From an uncultured Collinsella sp. (GTDB taxonomy: Bacteria > Actinomycetota > Coriobacteriia > Coriobacteriales > Coriobacteriaceae), in NCBI GenBank assembly GCA_902494545.1, contig CABUTP010000077.1, forward strand, positions 1 to 7,080: DNA of 7,080 nt. The letters run 5' to 3'. This document shows positions 1 through 7,080 of the stretch, piece after piece; positions within the stretch are counted from its first letter, which is position 1; the number at the start of each line of letters is the position of its first letter. The position numbers and the translations under genes were made by a program. The notes under the pieces were generated by a model that was not told the origin of the DNA, did not search any database, and saw only the letters and a program-made list of their open reading frames with translations.

Positions 1-833
1 GCGAGGTCGTCTACGACAATGCCGTGCGCAAAGAAGGTCGTTGCGGCCAGGATGACCATGGCCGAGTTGATTGCCCAGCCCACGCCCATCGAAAAGAGCG
101 TGTCGAAGAGCTCGTAGCGCAGGCGTTCCTCGATAACCTGCTCGCCTTGGCCTTCGAAGTGCATGGATTGGATGACCTCGGAGTGCAGGAAGAGGTTGTG
201 GGGCATAACGACCGCACCCAGGACACTCACGATAATCGCGGCCGAGCCGGTGGGCATACTGGGCGTGATCCAGCTTGCGGCGGCCTGCGGCCAGTCGACC
301 TTGACCAGCGCAAGCTCGGCCAAAAACGAGAGCCCTACCACGCCTACGAAGGCGATGATCCATCGCTCGGCGCGCTTGTAGGAGCTCGTCATGAGCATTG
401 CCATCGATACTGCCGCCACGATGACACAGCCCGCGCGCACGGGCAGCCTAAAGAGCATTTGAAGTGCAATCGCGCCACCCAGGACTTCGGCCATGGCGGT
501 GGCGATGGTCGCGAGATAGGCACTGGCGAGCACCGTGCGTCCAACGAAGCGGGGGAGGTAACGTGTCGTGGCCTCGGCAAGACAGGTGCCCGTGGCGATG
601 CCCAGGTGCGCCGCGTTGTGCTGCAACGCGATGAGCATGATCGTGGACAGCGTGACGATCCACAGCAGCGCGTAGCCAAACTGCGAACCCGCGGCCATAT
701 TGGAGGCCCAGTTGCCCGGGTCGATAAAGCCGACGGTCACGAGCAGCCCGGGGCCGATATGCCGCGCAATGTCTAGACCTCCGTGACCACCGGTGCGTCG
801 GGAGCCAAAATGATGTTTGAGATGGTTGAGCAT
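1..833 (-). CDS. mntH: NRAMP-family divalent metal (Mn2+/Fe2+) transporter, MntH-like, 3' end off the window
   Basis: This is an inner-membrane, proton-coupled importer of Mn2+ and probably Fe2+. Reading the minus strand from the ATG at 833 gives 277 uninterrupted codons to the window edge; the family is usually about 400-450 residues, so roughly the first two thirds is visible. Seen directly: the NRAMP metal-site motif DPGN at residues 38-41 in the first membrane helix (Asp38 and Asn41 are the expected ligands), and AVVMPHN at 207-213 in the sixth helix, with Ala207 and Met210 in the AxxM positions. In known NRAMPs that methionine favours transition metals over Mg2+ and Ca2+. Hydrophobic segments lie at about 25-45, 54-75, 103-126, 134-152, 157-176, 197-217 and 246-270, the first seven helices. 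EVLGGAIAL (116-124) fits the conserved third-helix pattern. The start is supported by an AGGAG 7 nt upstream. Family assignment is secure; Mn versus Fe preference and the symbol are inferred. Confidence 0.93.
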   Translation of the reverse strand, partial: MLNHLKHHFGSRRTGGHGGLDIARHIGPGLLVTVGFIDPGNWASNMAAGSQFGYALLWIVTLSTIMLIALQHNAAHLGIATGTCLAEATTRYLPRFVGRTVLASAYLATIATAMAEVLGGAIALQMLFRLPVRAGCVIVAAVSMAMLMTSSYKRAERWIIAFVGVVGLSFLAELALVKVDWPQAAASWITPSMPTGSAAIIVSVLGAVVMPHNLFLHSEVIQSMHFEGQGEQVIEERLRYELFDTLFSMGVGWAINSAMVILAATTFFAHGIVVDDL

Positions 834-839
834 GGTGCG

Positions 840-844
840 CTCCT
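840..844 (-). promoter_or_regulatory. mntH ribosome-binding site
   Basis: On the minus strand AGGAG lies 6-7 nt before the ATG at 833. It fixes the start codon used here; no better in-frame start with a Shine-Dalgarno is seen nearby. Confidence 0.75.
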
Positions 845-869
845 GCGTGCCGTTTGTTTGACGCCGCAA

Positions 870-898
870 AGGATACCCGTTTTAGGCTAAAAAGTTAA
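870..898 (-). promoter_or_regulatory. Candidate mntH promoter
   Basis: Read on the minus strand, a -35-like TTAACT (898-893) and a -10-like TATCCT (875-870) are separated by exactly 17 bp. Each matches the sigma-70 consensus at four of six positions. Transcription would start near 863, giving a leader of about 30 nt, too short for a manganese riboswitch. The location relative to the RBS and the palindrome in its spacer favour it, but it is a weak-consensus call by eye. Confidence 0.42.
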
Positions 899-900
899 CT
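880..900. promoter_or_regulatory. Candidate metalloregulator operator overlapping the mntH promoter
   Basis: A perfect 6-1-6 palindrome, TTTTAG-G-CTAAAA (880-892), fills most of the proposed -35/-10 spacer. It is followed immediately by a second perfect palindrome, AGTTAACT (893-900), covering the -35. Further CTAA half-site-like words occur at 899-902 and 905-908. The TTAG/CTAA vocabulary resembles DtxR/IdeR-type boxes, and DtxR-family MntR proteins commonly repress NRAMP genes when metal is sufficient. The full 19-bp DtxR consensus is not present, so the regulator's identity is inference. Confidence 0.35.
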
Positions 901-953
901 AAGACTAACAAAATTGCTGTATTTGAATGGATGGTGAAAAGGGGCTGCCGAAA

Positions 954-1012
954 TGTCTTGATCTGTAACAACTAGGGCTGGAAATTGGGTCTAGGTGTTA
1001 CAGACCAAGACA
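954..1012. repeat. Hairpin repeat, copy 1
   Basis: Inverted arms at 954-970 and 996-1012 pair at 16 of 17 positions (inner arm TCTGTAACA / TGTTACAGA; the single mismatch is A961 opposite C1005). They enclose a 25-nt centre that contains CTAG at both ends (972-975 and 991-994), which can extend the stem, and the word GAAATTGGGT (981-990). A second copy starts 80 bp downstream in the same orientation. There is no T-tract on either side, so an intrinsic terminator is unlikely, as is its position between divergent genes. Confidence 0.85.
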
Positions 1013-1034
1013 AGAAGAAATGGTCCTATGGAAA

Positions 1035-1091
1035 ATCTCGATCTGTAACAGCTAGTCATCGAAATTGGGTTTTCCTGTTACAGATTGAGAT
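1035..1091. repeat. Hairpin repeat, copy 2
   Basis: Inverted arms at 1035-1050 and 1076-1091 pair at 15 of 16 positions, with the remaining one a G-T wobble (1040/1086). The centre is again exactly 25 nt, keeps CTAG at 1052-1055 and has GAAATTGGGT at 1061-1070, in the same register as copy 1. The right-hand CTAG of copy 1 is lost here. The outer stem differs from copy 1 by compensatory changes (T-A to C-G and G-C to A-T), so pairing is kept while sequence drifts. The right arm reads CTGTAA on the minus strand and supplies the stop codon of the adjacent coding-like scrap. Confidence 0.85.
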
Positions 1092-1161
1092 GTTTGAAGC
1101 GGTGAGCTTGCAGGCCGAACTTGGGGCCCTTGTTGTCGCCCTTGAAGTCGGCGATACCCAC
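1078..1161 (-). pseudogene. Coding-like remnant or very short ORF ending in the hairpin repeat
   Basis: Not recognised. On the minus strand a frame is open from about 1239 to a TAA at 1080-1078. The part from GTG at 1161 encodes 27 residues beginning VGIADFKGDNKGPKF, then GLQAHRFK and a final HLNL that comes from the repeat arm. About 16 successive codons (GGT ATC GCC GAC TTC AAG GGC GAC and so on) are the G/C-ending codons favoured by gltB, unlike the surrounding spacer, which makes chance less likely. No Shine-Dalgarno precedes the GTG and no in-frame ATG exists upstream. I therefore favour the 3' scrap of a decayed or displaced gene over a functional small protein. It could also be chance in GC-rich DNA. 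Confidence 0.3.
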
Positions 1162-1185
1162 TCGTAGGACGTGCGTTACGCGATT

Positions 1186-1206
1186 GTTTCGAAACGGGCG
1201 GGAAAC
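1186..1206 (+). promoter_or_regulatory. Possible regulatory half-sites upstream of gltB
   Basis: A perfect 10-bp palindrome GTTTCGAAAC (1186-1195) is followed by a second GAAAC (1202-1206). The two GAAAC words are 11 bp apart, one helical turn, and a GTTAC lies just upstream at 1175-1179. Actinobacterial GlnR, an OmpR-type nitrogen regulator, uses GTnAC and GAAAC half-sites with 6-nt gaps. Here only the GAAAC-N6-GAAAC pair fits that phase. A nitrogen-responsive site is plausible for a GOGAT gene but weakly supported. Confidence 0.22.
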
Positions 1207-1262
1207 ACAACGGACCGGCGATGCTCCTAGTATGCCTATTCAACTGACTGTCTAAATATCTA

Positions 1263-1270
1263 GGGGAGGA
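1263..1270 (+). promoter_or_regulatory. gltB ribosome-binding site
   Basis: A strong GGGGAGGA ends 5 nt before the ATG at 1276 and fixes the gltB start, giving a 20-residue propeptide ahead of the catalytic cysteine. Confidence 0.85.
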
Positions 1271-1275
1271 TCGCG

Positions 1276-4200
1276 ATGCAGGCAGATTCCGCTCAGCAGC
1301 AGGGCCTTTATCGCCCCGAATTCGACCACGACGCATGTGGCATCGGCGCGCTTGCCGATATCAACGGTGAGTGCCATCACCAGATCCTGGACGACGCACT
1401 GTCCATTCTGGTCAACTTGGAGCACCGCGGCGGCACGGGACTCGAGAAGAACACCGGCGACGGCGCAGGCATCTTGTTCCAGGTTCCGCATCACTTTTTC
1501 CGTAAAGAGGCTCAAAAGTGCGGCCAGATTCTGCCGGCAGAGGGCGACTATGGCGTGGCCATGCTGTTCTTCCCGCAGGACGACAAGGGCGTAGAGGATG
1601 CCCGCCGCGTGTTTGAGGAGGGTTGCGCCGAGGCCGGCGTGCCGCTGCTCTTTTGGCGCGAGGTGCCGGTCGACCCGCACGACTTGGGCGAGACGGCCCG
1701 CGCCTGTATGCCTACTATCCTGCAGGCCTTCCTGGGCCGTCCGGACGACACGCCCGCCGGTGACGCCTTTGAGCGTCGCCTGTACGTGTGCCGCCGCACC
1801 ATCGAGAAAAAGGCCGACGCCGAGTTCGCCCTGCGCGATAAGATCTTCTATGTGTGCTCCATGAGCTCGCGCACCATCGTGTACAAGGGCATGCTGGTCG
1901 CCACGCAGATGCGCCGCTTCTTCATCGACCTCAACGACGCCGCCGTCAAGACAGCCGTGGCGCTCGTCCACTCGCGCTACTCCACCAACACCACGCCCAG
2001 CTGGGAGCGCGCGCACCCCAACCGTTTTATCATCCATAACGGCGAGATCAACACCCTCAAGGGCAACGTCAACTGGATTCGCGCCCGCGAACCCAACCTG
2101 TACAGCCCCGTGCTGCAGCACGATCTTGAGCGCGTGATGCCCATCATCAACCGCGAGGGCTCCGATTCCGCAATTCTGGACAACGTGCTCGAGTTTTTGG
2201 TCATGAACGGTCGCCCGCTTACGCGTGCCGCGTCCATGTTGCTGCCCGAGCCGTGGGACCACAACGACAGCCTGAGCGAGGAGCGCCGCGCCTACGACGC
2301 TTACCAGTCCATGCTCATGGAGCCGTGGGATGGCCCGGCGGCCATCGCCTTTACCGACGGTCGCACGCTGGGCGCCGCCCTCGACCGTAACGGCCTGCGC
2401 CCCGCCCGCTACTATGTGACGCGCGACGGTCGCTTTATGCTGGCAAGCGAGGTGGGCACCATCGAGGTGAGCCCCGAGAACATCCTGACGAGCGGCTGTC
2501 TGGGGCCGGGCCAGATGCTCGAGGTCGACTTTGCCCGCGGGCGCGTCATCTACAACGACGAGCTGCGCGCCCGTTACGCCAAGGAAAAGCCCTACCGTGA
2601 TTGGATTGCCGAGGAGACGCTGACCGTCGACGTGCTCGATAGGCCTGTCGCGGCAACGCCCGCCGAGGACGCCGAGGTGCCCGCCGCCGTGCGCATGGCT
2701 AAGCTCGGGTATCACTGGGATGATGTTGACGAGGTCGTGCGTCCCATGGCCCAGCAGGGCAAGGCCCCGCTCGCCTCGATGGGCATCGATGCGCCGCTGG
2801 CTTGCCTGTCCAAGAAGACGCGCTCCTTCTACGACTATTTCTATCAGCTGTTCGCTCAGGTCACGAACCCGCCCATCGACGCCCTGCGCGAGCATATGGT
2901 CACCTCGACCACGCTCTACCTGGGCAACCACGGCAACCTGCTCGAGGACTCCCGTACGGCCTGCCAGCTGGTTCGCTTGGAGCGCCCGTTGCTCAACGAG
3001 GAGGAGTTCGAGCGCATCTGCGCCATCGACCGCGTGGGCTTTAAGACCTGCCGTTTCCGTGCCGTGTACCGCCGCGATGCCGGCGAGGGCGCGCTGCAGG
3101 CTGCGCTCAAGCAGCTTGCAGAGGATGTTGAGGCTGCGGTCCGCGACGGCGTGAACATCGTGGTGCTGAGCGATCGTGCCGCTGCGGGCGAGGTGCCCGT
3201 GCCGTCGCTGCTCGCCGTGGGCTGCGTGCACAACCACCTGATCCGCGCCGGCGTGCGTACCTTTGCCGACATCGTGGTGGAGTGCGGCGACGCCGTGTCC
3301 CCGCACGACTTTGCGGCACTGGTGGGCTACTCCGCGAGCGGCATCTATCCGTACAACGCGCATGCGTGCATCCGCGATTTGGCGGCACGCGGCGACCTGG
3401 ACGTGACGGCCGAGCAGGGTATCGCCAACTACAACAAGGCTGCGACCGCGGGCATCGTCTCCATCATGTCCAAGATGGGCATCTCCACGGTGCAGAGCTA
3501 CCATTCGGCGCAGATTTTCGAGGCCGTGGGCTTTACGCCGGAGTTCGTCAACGCGTACTTCGCCGGCACGGTGAGCCGTGTGGGCGGTATGGGTGTCGAG
3601 GACGTCGAGCGCGAGCAAAACGAGCGCTACGACGCCGCGCTCGCTATCCTTAAGAGCCCGGCTCCCGATCAGCTGCCCACGCTGGGTCTGACCAAGTGGC
3701 GCCCGCTCGGCGGCGAGGATCACCTTATCGATCCGCAGACTGTCTACCTGTTGCAAACCGCCTGCCGTGAGGACAGCTACGACACCTTTAAGGAGTACAG
3801 CGCCCGCCTGCATCACACCGGCCGCGCCGTGCGTCTGCGCGACTTGCTCGACTTTGATGCCAGCGGCCGCACTCCGGTGGCACTCGACGAGGTGGAGCCT
3901 GCGCTCAACATCGTCCGCCGCTTTAACACCGGCGCCATGTCATATGGCTCCATCAGCAAAGAGGCGCACGAGTGCATGGCCATCGCCATGAACCGCCTGC
4001 ACGGCCGTTCCAACTCCGGCGAGGGCGGTGAGGATCCGCGTCGCGAGACCCCGCTGGCTAACGGTGACTCCAAGAACTCCGCCATCAAGCAGGTGGCAAG
4101 CGCGCGTTTTGGCGTGACGAGCCGCTATCTTTGCAGCGCCTTTGAGATTCAGATTAAGATGGCCCAGGGCGCCAAGCCCGGCGAGGGTGGCCACCTGCCC

Positions 4201-5973
4201 GGCAAGAAGGTCTACCCCTGGATCGCCGAGGTCCGTCAGTCCACGCCCGGCATCGGCCTGATCTCGCCCCCGCCTCACCACGATATTTATTCCATCGAGG
4301 ACCTGGCAGAGCTGATCTTCGATCTTAAGAACGCCAACCCCGGTGCGCGCGTGTCGGTCAAGCTGGTCAGCGAGGCCGGCGTCGGCACCATCGCCACCGG
4401 TGTGGCCAAGGGCGCTGCCGACAAGATCTTGATCAGCGGTCATAACGGCGGCTCGGGTGCCGCGGCGCGCGACTCCATTTGGCACGCCGGCTTGCCGCTG
4501 GAGCTCGGCCTTGCCGAGGCCCAGCAGACGTTGCTGCAAAACGGCCTGCGCTCACGCGTGGTGCTCGAGGCCGACGGCAAGCTCATGGACGGCACCGATG
4601 TTGCCGTCGCCTGCCTGCTGGGTGCCGAGGAGTTTGGCTTTGCGACCATGCCTCTCATCTCCATGGGTTGCCTCATGCAGCGCGATTGCCAGCAGGATAC
4701 CTGCCCGGCCGGCATCGCCACGCAAAACTGCCGCCTGCGTCGCGGCTTCCGCGGCAAGCCCGAGCATGTTGAGCACTTTATGCTCTTTGTTGCCGAGCAG
4801 CTGCGCGAGGTCATGGCGAGCCTGGGCTTCCGCACCGTCGACGAGATGGTCGGCCACCCCGAGTGCTTGCGCCAGATCGAGGTCCCGGGCAACCGCAAGG
4901 CCAACCTGCTCGATCTGTCGCCCGTGCTGGCGAGTGCGACCTGCGAGTTCGGCGCTCATATCCTGGGTGCCGACGGTCGCCACTTCCTGCCGCAGATGGC
5001 CGCGGACAGCGAGCTCGACAAGACGCTCGACTCCACGTTGTTTGTGCCCTATACGGCCGATGCCCGTGCGCACCTGCGTCCGATTCGCTTCCGCGCCGAT
5101 ATCGCCAACGTCAACCGCTGCGTGGGCACCATCCTGGGCAACGCGGTGACCAAGGCACATCCCGAGGGCCTGCCTGCCGGCTCCATCACCATCGATTGCG
5201 ACGGTTCGGCCGGTCAGAGCTTTGGCGCCTTCCTGCCGCGCGGTATTACGCTCAACGTGTGCGGCGACGCCAACGACTACTTCGGCAAGGGCCTTTCGGG
5301 TGGCGAGGTGTCGGTGCGCCCCAACCCGCATGCGACCTACAAGTTCGACGAGAACATCATCGTGGGCAATGTTGCGTTCTTTGGTGCCACGAGCGGCCGC
5401 GGCTTCATTAACGGTCTTGCCGGCCAGCGTTTTGCCGTGCGTAACTCCGGTGCCACCGTGGTGGTCGAGGGCTGCGGCAACCATGGCTGCGAGTACATGA
5501 CGGGCGGTCTGGCGCTCATCCTGGGCGAGGTCGGGCAGAATTTTGCCGCCGGCATGACGGGCGGCGTGGCCTACGTCTTTGACCAGTACGGCACGCTCGG
5601 TGCCCGCGTGAACCACGAGAGCGTTGAGCTCAAGGCCCCGACGGCCGGCGAGCTGGCGCAGATTCGCGAGCTTATCCAGGAGCACGTGGACGCGACGCAG
5701 AGCCCGCGCGGCATCAAGCTGCTGTACAGCTTCGAGACGATGAGCAAACACTTTGTGAAGGTCATTCCGACCGAGTACGAGCGCGTGCTGGCGATTGTCG
5801 CTGCGGCCGAGGCCGTGGGCAAGACGCATGCGCAGGCCGAGGAGTTGGCGTTTGACATTGTGACCGATCGCGCGAACGCCGCGGATGTCGCTCGCTTTGA
5901 TGTCGCGGGCGGTGCTGCGGGCGTTGCGCCCGTGGCTGCCAGCTCTGTTGCTTCGACCAAGAAGGAGGCGTAA
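1276..5973 (+). CDS. gltB: Glutamate synthase (NADPH-type GOGAT), large (alpha) subunit
   Basis: This cytoplasmic enzyme of ammonia assimilation makes two glutamates from glutamine and 2-oxoglutarate, working with glutamine synthetase and the GltD subunit. The 1565-residue frame is intact and slightly longer than the usual 1480-1530. Domains in order: a short propeptide (1-20) expected to be cleaved to expose Cys21 (DHDACGIGAL), the Ntn-type glutaminase nucleophile; a class II glutaminase domain to about 430, with HSRYSTNT (232-239) and HNGEINT (254-260); a central domain to about 800; the FMN-binding synthase domain, with MSYGSIS (888-894) and SGHNGGSG (1054-1061); the 3Fe-4S cysteines Cys1132, Cys1138 and Cys1143 (C-x5-C-x4-C); and a C-terminal GXGXG beta-helix domain from about 1270, with EGCGNHGCEYMTGG from 1398. 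The last 25 or so residues are an Ala/Val/Ser-rich tail without recognisable function. An adjacent gltD argues for the NADPH rather than the ferredoxin enzyme. No key residue I checked is missing. Confidence 0.98.
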   Translation: MQADSAQQQGLYRPEFDHDACGIGALADINGECHHQILDDALSILVNLEHRGGTGLEKNTGDGAGILFQVPHHFFRKEAQKCGQILPAEGDYGVAMLFFPQDDKGVEDARRVFEEGCAEAGVPLLFWREVPVDPHDLGETARACMPTILQAFLGRPDDTPAGDAFERRLYVCRRTIEKKADAEFALRDKIFYVCSMSSRTIVYKGMLVATQMRRFFIDLNDAAVKTAVALVHSRYSTNTTPSWERAHPNRFIIHNGEINTLKGNVNWIRAREPNLYSPVLQHDLERVMPIINREGSDSAILDNVLEFLVMNGRPLTRAASMLLPEPWDHNDSLSEERRAYDAYQSMLMEPWDGPAAIAFTDGRTLGAALDRNGLRPARYYVTRDGRFMLASEVGTIEVSPENILTSGCLGPGQMLEVDFARGRVIYNDELRARYAKEKPYRDWIAEETLTVDVLDRPVAATPAEDAEVPAAVRMAKLGYHWDDVDEVVRPMAQQGKAPLASMGIDAPLACLSKKTRSFYDYFYQLFAQVTNPPIDALREHMVTSTTLYLGNHGNLLEDSRTACQLVRLERPLLNEEEFERICAIDRVGFKTCRFRAVYRRDAGEGALQAALKQLAEDVEAAVRDGVNIVVLSDRAAAGEVPVPSLLAVGCVHNHLIRAGVRTFADIVVECGDAVSPHDFAALVGYSASGIYPYNAHACIRDLAARGDLDVTAEQGIANYNKAATAGIVSIMSKMGISTVQSYHSAQIFEAVGFTPEFVNAYFAGTVSRVGGMGVEDVEREQNERYDAALAILKSPAPDQLPTLGLTKWRPLGGEDHLIDPQTVYLLQTACREDSYDTFKEYSARLHHTGRAVRLRDLLDFDASGRTPVALDEVEPALNIVRRFNTGAMSYGSISKEAHECMAIAMNRLHGRSNSGEGGEDPRRETPLANGDSKNSAIKQVASARFGVTSRYLCSAFEIQIKMAQGAKPGEGGHLPGKKVYPWIAEVRQSTPGIGLISPPPHHDIYSIEDLAELIFDLKNANPGARVSVKLVSEAGVGTIATGVAKGAADKILISGHNGGSGAAARDSIWHAGLPLELGLAEAQQTLLQNGLRSRVVLEADGKLMDGTDVAVACLLGAEEFGFATMPLISMGCLMQRDCQQDTCPAGIATQNCRLRRGFRGKPEHVEHFMLFVAEQLREVMASLGFRTVDEMVGHPECLRQIEVPGNRKANLLDLSPVLASATCEFGAHILGADGRHFLPQMAADSELDKTLDSTLFVPYTADARAHLRPIRFRADIANVNRCVGTILGNAVTKAHPEGLPAGSITIDCDGSAGQSFGAFLPRGITLNVCGDANDYFGKGLSGGEVSVRPNPHATYKFDENIIVGNVAFFGATSGRGFINGLAGQRFAVRNSGATVVVEGCGNHGCEYMTGGLALILGEVGQNFAAGMTGGVAYVFDQYGTLGARVNHESVELKAPTAGELAQIRELIQEHVDATQSPRGIKLLYSFETMSKHFVKVIPTEYERVLAIVAAAEAVGKTHAQAEELAFDIVTDRANAADVARFDVAGGAAGVAPVAASSVASTKKEA
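5962..5968 (+). promoter_or_regulatory. gltD ribosome-binding site inside the end of gltB
   Basis: AAGGAGG overlaps the last sense codons of gltB (AAG AAG GAG GCG) and ends 10 nt before the gltD ATG at 5979. With only 5 nt between the gltB stop and that ATG, translational coupling and matched subunit synthesis are likely. Confidence 0.75.
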
Positions 5974-5978
5974 GTGCC

Positions 5979-7080
<1,102 letters not shown>

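Larger units (their letters stand above)
834..1275. other. Divergent intergenic region between mntH and gltB
   Basis: This 442-bp gap is more AT-rich in its left half than the flanking genes. From left to right it holds the mntH RBS, promoter and candidate operator (840-908), an unassigned stretch (909-953), two copies of a hairpin repeat (954-1012, 1035-1091), a coding-like remnant on the minus strand (1078-1161), then the gltB upstream region with a palindrome and GAAAC repeats (1186-1206) and the gltB RBS. I found no convincing sigma-70 promoter for gltB: TAGTAT at 1228-1233 could be a -10 (leader about 36 nt), but no good -35 sits 16-18 bp upstream. No tRNA, riboswitch or U-tract terminator is evident. 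Confidence 0.8.

Noticed and set aside
24..776. A 250-codon plus-strand open frame across the left end
   Set aside because: It is the antisense shadow of the NRAMP gene. The minus-strand reading has the DPGN and MPHN motifs and a proper RBS, while the plus-strand product is a charged, His/Arg/Asp-rich sequence with no family.
834..875. A manganese (yybP-ykoY) riboswitch in the mntH leader
   Set aside because: The inferred leader is only about 30 nt, and none of the conserved riboswitch structure can fit or is seen.
954..1091. The hairpins as intrinsic terminators
   Set aside because: No T-run follows either stem on either strand, the stems are not especially GC-rich, and the flanking genes diverge, so neither would end here.
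954..1091. The repeats as a CRISPR array
   Set aside because: There are only two units, each is a long interrupted palindrome with a conserved centre, the gap between them is short (about 22 bp), and no cas genes are visible.
985..1167. A 60-codon plus-strand frame through both hairpin repeats
   Set aside because: It begins inside a repeat loop at a non-ATG start, has no RBS, and its length comes from reading through the repeats and the antisense of the coding-like scrap.
1240..1262. TAAATA (1253-1258) as the gltB -10 box
   Set aside because: It would place the transcript start within the Shine-Dalgarno at about 1265 and has no -35 at the right distance.
1252..3816. An 854-codon open frame on the minus strand, antisense to gltB
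   Set aside because: It lies opposite a fully conserved GltB and has no recognisable domain. It has the His/Ala/Val/Gly/Arg-rich makeup expected when GC-rich, codon-biased genes are read backwards, where stops are rare. No RBS-supported start was evident.
4552..5829. A 425-codon minus-strand open frame antisense to the 3' half of gltB
   Set aside because: Same explanation: a shadow frame of GC-rich coding sequence with no domain and a composition unlike a real protein.

Overview
The window looks like chromosomal DNA from a GC-rich bacterium. Strong preference for G/C third positions, Shine-Dalgarno starts and the protein styles suggest an actinobacterial lineage. A Coriobacteriia/Collinsella-like gut bacterium is my best guess, but this is inference from composition and general familiarity, not a database match.

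Layout. Bases 1-833 (minus strand) hold the N-terminal two thirds of an NRAMP-family divalent metal (Mn2+/Fe2+) transporter, MntH-like, running off the left edge. Bases 834-1275 are a 442-bp divergent intergenic region. It holds a plausible minus-strand mntH promoter with a palindrome in its spacer, two tandem copies of an imperfect hairpin repeat (954-1012 and 1035-1091) with a strictly conserved loop motif, a short coding-like remnant on the minus strand (1078-1161), and a GAAAC-type direct repeat upstream of gltB. Bases 1276-5973 (plus) encode the complete large subunit of NADPH-type glutamate synthase (GltB, 1565 aa). Bases 5979-7080 (plus) encode the first 367 residues of the small subunit (GltD), running off the right edge.

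Function. gltB and gltD form a tightly spaced operon (5-nt gap, gltD ribosome-binding site inside the last gltB codons). Together they make the GOGAT heterodimer: GltD oxidises NADPH and passes electrons through FAD and Fe-S clusters to GltB, which hydrolyses glutamine, channels ammonia and reduces 2-iminoglutarate to glutamate. All the key catalytic and cluster residues I could check are present. The metal transporter is transcribed divergently and no functional link to GOGAT is visible beyond adjacency.

The genes are ordinary housekeeping genes, and I see no new multi-gene system. The part that merits a second look is the intergenic region. Its paired hairpin repeat shows compensatory changes between copies and an invariant loop, and it directly abuts a coding-like scrap.
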